Source: CAZSWR01 sp964610885 (GTDB lineage: Bacteria > Bacteroidota > Ignavibacteria > Kapaibacteriales > UBA2268). Taken from it: DNA of 37,158 bases. The number at the start of each line of letters is the position of its first letter. Within the stretch, counting starts at the first letter, position 1. The notes beneath the pieces were generated by a model. It had not been told where the DNA came from. It saw nothing but the letters and a program-made list of their open reading frames with translations, and searched no databases. A program made the position numbers and the translations under genes. The stretch spans positions 1-37,158 of the forward strand of contig CAZSWR010000028.1 of NCBI GenBank assembly GCA_964610885.1, given 5' to 3'. Below, one piece after another: positions 1-6,722 of this stretch.

Positions 1-684
1 CGCGGAATGTATCGCCACAAAAAACAAACCGGTGGCGCCGGCCAATTCGCCGAAGTGCACATGATCATGGAACCGTACCGCGAGGGTATGGGCAATCCCG
101 ACGGCATCCAAGTGCGTGGCCGCGACCTGATCGAACTCGATTGGGGCGGCAAACTCGAATACCTGAACTGCATCGTCGGCGGCGTTATCGACCAACGCTT
201 CCTTCCGGCAATCCTGAAGGGCGTCATGGACAAAATGACAAACGGCCCTCTGACCGGATGCTACGTCCGCGATATCCGTATCGCAATCTTCGACGGTAAG
301 ATGCACCCCGTGGATTCGAACGAAGCCGCGTTCAAGACCGCCGGTATGATGGTTTTCAAAGAGAACTTTATCAAAGCCGATCCGAAACTGCTCGAACCGG
401 TTTACGACATCGCCATCCGTATCCCCGAGGACTGCGTGGGCGACGTTATGAGCGATCTCCCCACACGCCGTGGCGTCATCCTCGGTATCGATACCGAAGG
501 CCGCTATCAGGTGATTAAAGCTCGTATGCCGCTTGCCGAACTCGACAAATATTCGACGGCACTGCGCTCTATGTCCGCCGGACGCGCCACATACACGCAA
601 GAATTCGCCGAATACCAAGTGGTCCCGGCCAACGTCCAGATGAAGCTTATGGAAGAACACAAGAAACGCGAAGACGAAGAATAG
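1..684 (+). CDS. fusA: Elongation factor G, C-terminal part (5' end outside window)
   Basis: This is the 3' part of an EF-G gene, the GTPase that drives tRNA-mRNA translocation on the ribosome. The frame is open from base 1 (codons CGC GGA precede the first ATG at 7), so the start lies upstream of the window. The visible 227 residues cover domain IV (motif KQTGGAGQF near the start, then a GGVIDQRFLPAI segment) and domain V (GDVMSDLPTRRG, followed by LRSMSAGRATYTQEF). The GTPase domain is not in the window. The protein ends in a charged tail, EEHKKREDEE. The domain V wording departs somewhat from canonical EF-G (MSAGRATYTQEF where MTQGRA-MEF is usual), so it may be the second EF-G paralogue that Bacteroidota often carry. 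The family is certain; the paralogue is open. A strong terminator follows. Confidence 0.93.
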   Translation, partial: RGMYRHKKQTGGAGQFAEVHMIMEPYREGMGNPDGIQVRGRDLIELDWGGKLEYLNCIVGGVIDQRFLPAILKGVMDKMTNGPLTGCYVRDIRIAIFDGKMHPVDSNEAAFKTAGMMVFKENFIKADPKLLEPVYDIAIRIPEDCVGDVMSDLPTRRGVILGIDTEGRYQVIKARMPLAELDKYSTALRSMSAGRATYTQEFAEYQVVPANVQMKLMEEHKKREDEE

Positions 685-712
685 TAAGCCCCTCGCTTCA
701 ACGTTTATCAAT

Positions 713-754
713 TCCGGCCCACACCCAATGCACGGTGCGGGCCGGAGTTTTTTT
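713..754 (+). terminator. Rho-independent terminator after EF-G
   Basis: Stem CCGGCCC (714-720) pairs with GGGCCGG (739-745), extended by short inner pairing, and is followed by AG and seven Ts (748-754). It lies 29 bases after the EF-G stop, which is ideal for ending that transcript. Confidence 0.85.
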
Positions 755-850
755 GTGGGGCGGACTGCGCAAAACAGCTTTCCAAACGGGGCGCGCCGGA
801 GTTTTTTTGTGGGGCGGACTGCGCAAAACAGCTTTCCAAACGGGGCGCGC
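741..850. repeat. 54-bp tandem direct repeat (2 copies) starting inside the EF-G terminator
   Basis: Copy 1 is 741-794 and copy 2 is 795-848. They look identical, and two further bases (849-850) still match. The unit begins with the descending arm and T-tract of the EF-G terminator and ends with GGGGCGCGC. Because 54 is a multiple of three, an open frame (728-910) reads an 18-residue peptide twice, but it has no ribosome binding site of note and starts inside the terminator, so I do not call it a gene. Confidence 0.9.
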
Positions 851-962
851 ATGGCCACCAGAAGGCGATTAAGTATTATTTGGAATTGGTTAGTTGATTC
901 TGTAAGTTAATAAATTATTATTGAAGCGCTGTTACTGAGCTTGTCGAAGTACGGTTGTCAGG

Positions 963-1196
963 GCAAAGTTTGATAAGTTTATTTCCATTTATCCTCCAGA
1001 AGAAGATGTGAGTATTCGAGCTTGAAAAAACTTCTTCAAGGCATATATCGTTGATGGCGCAATTCGGAAAATTATCGAGGCCAAAGACTTTCATGCTTTG
1101 CAAACAAATCCCACGCTTACAATTTCTCAATACAAGGAAGTGGCAGCCAAAAATAGGGATGTGATTCCGCTGTACATAAAGATTATATTAAGTTAG
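963..1196 (+). pseudogene. Possible decayed C-terminus of a type I restriction (HsdR/EcoEI-like) subunit
   Basis: One frame reads a protein-like segment: KFDKFISIYPPEED, then an in-frame TGA at 1023-1025, then KNFFKAYIVDGAIRKIIEAK and a tail ending in IPLYIKIILS with TAG at 1194-1196. The pattern (FF-AYI-D--IR-IIE, later a tyrosine-isoleucine-lysine end) is reminiscent of the very C-terminus of HsdR-type restriction subunits. That family suggestion is from memory and is weak. No start codon or upstream remainder is visible, so if it is a gene remnant, more than 90 percent of it is gone. It lies between the tandem repeat and a transposase, which suits debris. Confidence 0.35.
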
Positions 1197-1224
1197 ATAG
1201 ATTTGCTGTATAAAGGAATGCATT

Positions 1225-1671
1225 ATGAATAGTTACCGACAAATCTTGTATCACATTGTGTTTTGTACATATAACCGAAAAAACACAATTGACGAAAAGC
1301 ACCACGAAGAGCTTTATAAAAACATTTGGGGCATAATTAATAATCGAAATTGTGTGTTGTACCGAATCAATGGTACAGAGAATCATGTACACATTTTATC
1401 GGACCTGCACCCAACTGTTTGCCTCTCGGATTTTATAAAAGAAATCAAGACAGCCTCGAACCGATGGATGAAAGAATCTGGCAATTTCCCTAAATTCGAA
1501 AATTGGGCAGAAGGTTCATGTGCATTGACGTATAGCATGAGGGATAAAGAGATGATAATAAACTATATCAAGAACCAAAAAGAGCATCATGCAAAGGTTT
1601 GTTTCGAGGATGAATATAGGAAGTTACTTGAGGATAATGGCATAGAGTGGGATGAAAAATATATTTTCTGA
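1225..1671 (+). CDS. IS200-like / REP-associated tyrosine transposase (RAYT, Y1_Tnp family)
   Basis: A 148-residue single-domain HUH transposase of the IS200/IS605 Y1 family. The metal-binding HUH motif is HVH at residues 54-56 (ENHVHIL). The catalytic tyrosine is most likely Y114 in IINYIKNQKEHH, which has the family's YIxNQ-x-HH signature. Such enzymes nick and rejoin single-stranded DNA at hairpins. There is no adjoining tnpB, and a dense cluster of palindromes begins nine bases after the stop, so a domesticated RAYT that acts on REP-like hairpins fits better than a complete insertion sequence. The gene is clearly AT-richer than lepA next door, a sign of separate origin. The ATG at 1225 has a GGAA-containing stretch upstream (AAAGGAATGCATT). 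Confidence 0.9.
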   Translation: MNSYRQILYHIVFCTYNRKNTIDEKHHEELYKNIWGIINNRNCVLYRINGTENHVHILSDLHPTVCLSDFIKEIKTASNRWMKESGNFPKFENWAEGSCALTYSMRDKEMIINYIKNQKEHHAKVCFEDEYRKLLEDNGIEWDEKYIF

Positions 1672-1680
1672 GAGATGGGA

Positions 1681-2085
1681 AACTCCTACGGAGTTATTTC
1701 GTGCGATACAGTCTCTTGTCCCCCAGATAAATCTGGGGGTTATGTACAGGGCACCCCTAACGGGGTATATTTCGTGCGATACAGTCTCTATCCTCCAGAT
1801 AAAGCCCGTAGGGCTTACCAGTGCATAACCCCCGGATTCATCCCGGGGGATACGGAGTAAAGGACAATAGCCTAAGCCCGTAGGGCTTACCGATACAGGG
1901 GATACTGAGCAGCACAAAAGGAGAGTCAGTGGAAGTGGAAACAGCCTCTACCCCCCAGATAAATCTGGGGTTAAGTACAGAGAACCCCTGACGGGGTTGT
2001 ATTCTTCGAGCGATACAGGCTCTATCCTCCAGATAAAGCCCGTAGGGCTTACCAGTGCATAACCCCCGGATTCATCCCGGGGGAT
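1681..2085. repeat. Cluster of REP-like palindromes next to the RAYT
   Basis: Ten hairpins lie in 405 bases. AACTCC-TAC-GGAGTT is at 1681-1695. A 9-bp-stem CCCCCAGAT hairpin is at 1720-1739, with an 8-bp version at 1953-1970. ACCCC/GGGGT hairpins are at 1753-1766 and 1983-1998. AAGCCC-GTA-GGGCTT is at 1802-1816, 1874-1888 and 2036-2050. A CCCCCGG/CCGGGGG hairpin is at 1829-1849 and 2063-2083. They are joined by a recurring linker GCGATACAGKCTCT. A 65-base block (1787-1851) is repeated exactly at 2021-2085. The cluster fills the spacer before the lepA promoter and codes for nothing that I accept. Confidence 0.88.
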
Positions 2086-2126
2086 TTTGATAATTCCCTT
2101 TATTATTTACGTGGAAAATTTGGTTC

Positions 2127-2157
2127 TTTGCCGAGCAGCGAAATTTCCGTATTTTTG
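2127..2157 (+). promoter_or_regulatory. Bacteroidota-type promoter of lepA
   Basis: TTTG at 2127-2130, a 19-base spacer, then TATTTTTG at 2150-2157. This matches the published Bacteroidota vegetative consensus TTTG-N19-TAnnTTTG in every fixed position. The lepA start codon is 33 bases further on. Confidence 0.75.
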
Positions 2158-2190
2158 TAATTTATATTTGAAAAGTAAATATAAGGTAAA

Positions 2191-3993
2191 ATGGAAAATA
2201 TTCGCAATTTTTGTATCATTGCTCACATAGATCACGGCAAATCCACGCTTGCCGACCGTATGCTCGAGCTAACAGGCCGAGTTACCGAACGCGAGATGGT
2301 ATTCAATCAAATTCTCGACGACAATCCTTTGGAACAGGAGCGCGGCATCACGATCAAACTCCATGCAATTCAAATGGATTACAAATCCAAAGACGGAAAA
2401 ACTTATTGCCTGAACCTGATCGATACGCCCGGACACGTTGACTTCACCTACGAGGTGTCTCGTTCGCTGGCCGCCTGCGAGGGCGCAATCCTCGTCGTCG
2501 ATGCCACTCAGGGCGTCGAGGCGCAAACAATCAGCAACCTCTACCTTGCGATCGAAGCCGGACTGGAAATTATTCCCGTCATGAATAAAATTGATTTGCC
2601 CAGCGCCACCACCACAGTCGAAAGCGTTCGCCAACAAGTGCTGGACCTGTTGGGGTGCAAGGAAGAGGAAATCCTCACTTGCTCTGCGAAGCAAGGTACC
2701 GGCGTGCCGGAGATTATCCAAGCAGTGGTCGAGCGAATCCCACCGCCCAAAGGCGACCCCACAAAGCCGCTTCGCGCGCTGATTTACGATTCAATTTTCG
2801 ATCCGTACCGTGGCGTGGTCGTTAATCTTCGGATTTTCGATGGAGTGCTGCGCGAAAAGGAAAAAATAATGTTCATGGCTACCGGCCAAACATACGAGAC
2901 CGAAGAAGTTGGCATCATGCACATGAAACGCCTCCGCACGGGCGAGCTTACCGCCGGCAGTGTCGGATATTTCACCGCATCGATTCGGAACCTGAACGAT
3001 ACGAAAGTCGGCGACACCGTAACGCACTTCTACAAGCCATGCGATGAGATGATCGGCGGGTTCAAAGTGGTCAAGCCAATGGTGTTTTCGGGTATTTACC
3101 CCACCGATGCAGACGATTTCGAGGATTTGCGCGAAGCTTTAGCGAAACTCTCGCTGAACGATTCGGCTATCACTTATGAGCCGGAAACCTCGAGCGCTCT
3201 TGGATTCGGTTTCCGCTGCGGCTTCCTCGGGCTGCTGCATTTGGAAATTGTGCAGGAAAGGCTCGAACGCGAATTCAACCAAAGCCTCGTTACCACCGTG
3301 CCGAACGTACGCTACAAAGTGCTTAAAACCAATGGCGATACAATCTACGTGGACAACCCGGCCCAATTGCCTCCTGTTACGGCTATCGAAGAAATCGAAG
3401 AGCCGTTCATCAAAGCGCAGATCATTACTCCCACCGAATACGTCGGGAATATAATGAAACTCTGCATGGAGCGCCGAGGGATGATTCTCAATACTGTGTA
3501 TCTTTCGCCCGAGAGGGTCGATATCTCCTTCAAATTGCCTCTGGCCGAGGTGGTGTTCGATTTCTACGACAAACTTAAATCCACAACTCGCGGCTATGCC
3601 TCGCTCGATTATGAAATCGACGAATACTGCCCCGAAGATTTGGTTAAATTGGATATTCTGATCAACGGCGACCCATTGGATGCGCTTTCGACGATTGTTC
3701 ACCGCTCGAAATCGGCCGAATGGGGGCGCAAACTCTGCTCCAAATTGAAAGACCTTTTGCCCCGCCAACAATTCGAGATCGCCATCCAGGCAGCAATCGG
3801 CGCGAAAATTATTGCCCGTACTAACGTCAAAGCCCTTCGCAAAGACGTTACCGCGAAATGCTACGGAGGCGATATTTCCCGAAAACGCAAACTCTTGGAG
3901 AAACAAAAAGAGGGCAAGAAACGTATGAAACAAGTAGGCAGCATTGAAATTCCCCAAGAAGCATTCCTGGCTGTCTTGGGAATCGACGACTAA
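2191..3993 (+). CDS. lepA: Elongation factor 4 (LepA), back-translocating ribosomal GTPase
   Basis: The protein has 600 residues, the usual LepA length. The GTPase motifs are in order: G1 AHIDHGKS at 11-18, G2 RGIT at 51-54, G3 DTPGH at 78-82, G4 NKID at 132-135. The LepA-specific C-terminal domain is intact and carries the basic signature NVKALRKDVTAKCYGGDISR followed by KRKLLEKQKEGKKRMK, which contacts tRNA and the ribosome. LepA is a highly conserved ribosome-bound factor that remodels stalled or mistranslocated complexes; in many bacteria it sits directly before the signal peptidase gene lepB, as it does here. A strong promoter lies upstream, and a terminator that overlaps the stop codon suggests lepB is transcribed mostly from its own promoter. 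Confidence 0.98.
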   Translation: MENIRNFCIIAHIDHGKSTLADRMLELTGRVTEREMVFNQILDDNPLEQERGITIKLHAIQMDYKSKDGKTYCLNLIDTPGHVDFTYEVSRSLAACEGAILVVDATQGVEAQTISNLYLAIEAGLEIIPVMNKIDLPSATTTVESVRQQVLDLLGCKEEEILTCSAKQGTGVPEIIQAVVERIPPPKGDPTKPLRALIYDSIFDPYRGVVVNLRIFDGVLREKEKIMFMATGQTYETEEVGIMHMKRLRTGELTAGSVGYFTASIRNLNDTKVGDTVTHFYKPCDEMIGGFKVVKPMVFSGIYPTDADDFEDLREALAKLSLNDSAITYEPETSSALGFGFRCGFLGLLHLEIVQERLEREFNQSLVTTVPNVRYKVLKTNGDTIYVDNPAQLPPVTAIEEIEEPFIKAQIITPTEYVGNIMKLCMERRGMILNTVYLSPERVDISFKLPLAEVVFDFYDKLKSTTRGYASLDYEIDEYCPEDLVKLDILINGDPLDALSTIVHRSKSAEWGRKLCSKLKDLLPRQQFEIAIQAAIGAKIIARTNVKALRKDVTAKCYGGDISRKRKLLEKQKEGKKRMKQVGSIEIPQEAFLAVLGIDD

Positions 3994-4016
3994 GGTGGCG
4001 ACTGCCACTTTGTTTT
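3992..4016 (+). terminator. Terminator overlapping the lepA stop codon
   Basis: AAGGTGGC (3992-3999), loop GACT, GCCACTTT (4004-4011), then GTTTT. The 8-bp stem includes one G-T pair. It begins within the TAA stop of lepA. Confidence 0.7.
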
Positions 4017-4107
4017 CAAGGGCAGTGCAATGACGAAAGGAAAGATGAACAATAATTCATTTTTCCTTATATTAGAAACCGGTTGTATAATCATTTATAA
4101 ATGAAAA

Positions 4108-5082
4108 ATGGAAGTAAATAAAAAAAATCAAACACCGGCCGCGGGCGGAAATGCAGTTACGGAATCGCTCAAAAAGGCATGGGCCTGGTACAAGGAACGT
4201 CGCCGTTTGCGCAAAGAAGCCCGCAAAAAACCGATGACATTCAAAGAACAGGTCGTTTCGTGGACCAAGACCATCGTCGGAGCGATAATCGTCGTTATGA
4301 TTATTAATGGCTTGGCTATTGCTTCGTTTGTGGTGCCGACCGGTTCGATGCAGAAAACAGTTATGGCCGGCGATTTCCTTTTTGTGAATAAATTCATCTA
4401 TGGCCCGTCCACCCCGCAGGTTATTCCATTCCTGAATATTCCTCTTCCATTCTTCCGTTTCCCCGGCTTTCGCGAACCCGAGCAGGGCGATGTTATTGTT
4501 TTCATCTACCCGGGCGAAAGGAACGAACTGAAACCGAAAAACTTCGAGTACTACCTGAAGCGCTGTATTGCAGTGGCCGGCGACAGTTTGTTGATCGTGA
4601 ATAAACGTGTATTCGTGAACGGAGTGGAGTTCCCGCTTCCGCCGAATGCCGCAGCGCCGCTCTATCCCGTGAATAACGCTCCGGCTCCCTCGCCATACGG
4701 CAAAGGATTCACTTTCGACAACTATGGCCCGATCCGTGTACCCAAGCAGGGAGATATACTCCAATTGAACAATAACAACATTGCCGAATGGAAGATATTC
4801 ATCGAGCGCGAAGGCCACAAAGTCAGCTTCGATATTAATACAATAACAATCGATGGCTCGGCAACCACCGAATACAAAGTGCAGCGCAACTATTGCTTCG
4901 GCATGGGCGACAACCGCGACGACAGCAAGGACAGCCGCGATTGGGGATTCATTCCTTACGAAAACGTGGTCGGCACGCCGATCATGGTCTATTGGTCATG
5001 GTCTCCCGAAGTCGAGATGAAAAACCTTGGCGAGAAGCTGAAATCGATTCGCTGGTCCCGCCTGGGCACTTTCATTCGCTAA
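4108..5082 (+). CDS. lepB: Signal peptidase I
   Basis: This is a membrane-anchored serine protease of the S26 family that removes signal peptides from exported proteins. The protein has 324 residues. A basic cytoplasmic N-terminus (about 1-52, with runs of Arg and Lys) precedes one transmembrane segment (about 55-75). The catalytic serine is S80 in PTGSMQKT and the catalytic lysine is K151 in KRCIAVAGDS. The later box GDNRDDSKDSRDWG is at 268-281. The extended periplasmic insertion between residues 165 and 260 is in keeping with large Bacteroidota-type enzymes. The window encodes many exported proteins that would depend on this enzyme. HemW follows after 19 bases, so the two are probably co-transcribed. 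Confidence 0.96.
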   Translation: MEVNKKNQTPAAGGNAVTESLKKAWAWYKERRRLRKEARKKPMTFKEQVVSWTKTIVGAIIVVMIINGLAIASFVVPTGSMQKTVMAGDFLFVNKFIYGPSTPQVIPFLNIPLPFFRFPGFREPEQGDVIVFIYPGERNELKPKNFEYYLKRCIAVAGDSLLIVNKRVFVNGVEFPLPPNAAAPLYPVNNAPAPSPYGKGFTFDNYGPIRVPKQGDILQLNNNNIAEWKIFIEREGHKVSFDINTITIDGSATTEYKVQRNYCFGMGDNRDDSKDSRDWGFIPYENVVGTPIMVYWSWSPEVEMKNLGEKLKSIRWSRLGTFIR

Positions 5083-5101
5083 GCGGGCTTTGAGAACTCA
5101 G

Positions 5102-6241
5102 ATGGCCGGCCTGTACATTCATATTCCGTTTTGCGAGAGGAAATGCCGATATTGCGATTTTTACTCGACAGCGGAATTGGCCGATCGCGAAATATTTACA
5201 GAATCAATTATTAAAGAAGCAGAACTGAGGCTCCGTGCGGCCGGTTCTGCTTTTTCTTTTGATACAGTATTTATTGGTGGCGGCACTCCTTCGTTGCTCT
5301 CTGTTTCGCAAATTTCGAGGATAATCGACGCCGTCCGCCGACACGCGAATATTGTTGACAGCGCTGAATTCACCATCGAATCGAATCCCGGTTCGCTTTC
5401 TCGCCAGTTGTTGAAAGAATATCGGAACCTCGGAATCAACAGGCTCAGCATCGGCGTCCAATCGTTTTCGGATGCAGATTTGGCCTTCCTCGGGCGCGTG
5501 CACGATTCGCAGCAGGCTCTGGCAGCGATTAGGGAGGCCCAAGAAGCCGGTTTTGAGAATCTGAATCTGGATTTGATTTTCGAGATCCCGGGCCAGAGCA
5601 TCGATACATGGAAAGAGAATCTTCGGATTGCCGCTCGGATCGGCGTACCGCACATTTCTGCATATAGTTTGATTTTCGAGGAGTCGACCCCGCTGTACAA
5701 TGATTGGCTTGCGGGTCGCGCGGCGAAGGCAAGCGAAGACACTGCCGCCGAGCAATATATACTTACCGAGGAAATACTGCAATCGGCCGGCTTCGGCCAC
5801 TACGAAATCTCGAATTTCGCGCGCCCGGGCTTTGAATGCAAGCACAATTTGAATTATTGGAACCATGGCGAATACATAGCTTTAGGGCCGTCAGCTCACG
5901 GGTTTGCTTCTGTCGCCAGGTATTGGAACTGCCGCGATTTGCACCGATACATCTCGATGCTCACCGAAGGGCAGCTGCCAACCGAGGGTAGCGAAACTAT
6001 CGGCAGGGAGGAGGCAATCGAGGAAGAGATTTACCTTTCGCTCCGCTCGACCGGACTCGATTGGGGGCGCTTCACGCGGCAATACGGCATCGATGAAAGC
6101 GATTCAATTGCGGACATGTTCAATAACTGGCAGAAAAACGGTTTGGCCACTCTGGAAGGCGGAAAAGTCAGGCTCAGCGGCAAGGGCTATTGCATCGCTG
6201 ACCGGCTCGCTCTCGATTTGATCAGATTGGTTCTGAAATAG
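5102..6241 (+). CDS. hemW: Radical SAM heme chaperone HemW (HemN-like)
   Basis: A 379-residue radical SAM protein. I start it at ATG 5102 (MAGLYIHIPFC, the usual HemW opening) rather than at the in-frame TTG at 5090. The [4Fe-4S] cluster motif is C11-x3-C15-x2-C18 (CERKCRYC) followed by DF, whereas true coproporphyrinogen dehydrogenase HemN has a fourth cysteine at that place; this points to HemW, which binds and delivers heme. GGGTPSLL and ESNPGSL segments, and a GVQSF motif, mark the SAM-binding barrel. A C-terminal HemN-type domain (E-E-IYLSLRSTGLDW) is present. It probably shares a transcript with lepB. Confidence 0.94.
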   Translation: MAGLYIHIPFCERKCRYCDFYSTAELADREIFTESIIKEAELRLRAAGSAFSFDTVFIGGGTPSLLSVSQISRIIDAVRRHANIVDSAEFTIESNPGSLSRQLLKEYRNLGINRLSIGVQSFSDADLAFLGRVHDSQQALAAIREAQEAGFENLNLDLIFEIPGQSIDTWKENLRIAARIGVPHISAYSLIFEESTPLYNDWLAGRAAKASEDTAAEQYILTEEILQSAGFGHYEISNFARPGFECKHNLNYWNHGEYIALGPSAHGFASVARYWNCRDLHRYISMLTEGQLPTEGSETIGREEAIEEEIYLSLRSTGLDWGRFTRQYGIDESDSIADMFNNWQKNGLATLEGGKVRLSGKGYCIADRLALDLIRLVLK

Positions 6242-6243
6242 TT

Positions 6244-6515
6244 GTATCAGATTGATACCGCGTGAGCGGTTGTTGTATTGTAGGTGCTGTTCCCCTTTGA
6301 ATGTCATACCGCATAGCGGTTGTTGTATTATACTCAGCATGAATCAACCAATCATATAAAACATTCGCTACGCGAAATTGTGTGTAAAAATCAAACAATA
6401 TGCTACAATATAACAACCGCTACGCGGTAAAATTTCATTTCGATTCTTTCAACTCGCTTTAAATAATATTTGGTACAGTACCCACTCAAAACACTATCGA
6501 GCCAGATAACACTGC
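6244..6515. repeat. REPIN-like inverted doublet element R1
   Basis: Four short hairpins occur in mirrored order: ACCGC/GCGGT with loop GTGA (6257-6270), ACCGC-ATA-GCGGT (6308-6320), TTCGC-TAC-GCGAA (6364-6376) and ACCGC-TAC-GCGGT (6416-6428). The outer pair extends into long arms: 6256-6282 is the near reverse complement of 6404-6429, so the segment can fold as one large stem-loop. A second copy of the whole element, including the downstream GGTACAGTACC segment, lies at 25747-26000. It carries no gene. Confidence 0.8.
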
Positions 6516-6546
6516 AACATCCGGTATTAAATTATCCGATGATTTA

Positions 6547-6612
6547 ACCTCTACGAGGTAATATGTTCTTTGGGGAATTTTGTCTTCTACCAAAATTTAA
6601 TCGCTACGCGAT
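6547..6612 (+). repeat. Two further TAC-loop hairpins
   Basis: ACCTC-TAC-GAGGT at 6547-6559 and ATCGC-TAC-GCGAT at 6600-6612 are both preceded by ATTTAA. The stems differ from each other at paired positions while the loop and leader are constant. Equivalent units reappear at 29756-30037. Confidence 0.75.
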
Positions 6613-6674
6613 ATGCTGAGAAACACTTAAAGAGATTGCCCGCTCAACAACCAACATTAAAACACTATCGAATC

Positions 6675-6705
6675 AAAAAAAGGGGCCATTCATTTAGCCC
6701 CTTTT
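6675..6705 (-). terminator. Terminator of the 13-repeat propeller gene
   Basis: AAAAGGGGC (6678-6686) pairs with GCCCCTTTT (6697-6705) across a ten-base loop. Read on the minus strand the stem ends in a run of Ts, 18 bases after the stop of the minus-strand gene. Confidence 0.8.
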
Positions 6706-6722
6706 CTGTACTCCTAAAAAAC

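Noticed and set aside
728..910. Small ORF with two 18-residue repeats
   Set aside because: It starts inside the EF-G terminator and only reflects the 54-bp DNA duplication; no ribosome binding site or conserved feature.
1675..1860. ORF across the palindrome cluster
   Set aside because: The translation follows the hairpins; repetitive and without domain features.
3139..4008. 289-residue ORF antisense to lepA
   Set aside because: Shadow of the GC-rich lepA frame; no recognisable motif.
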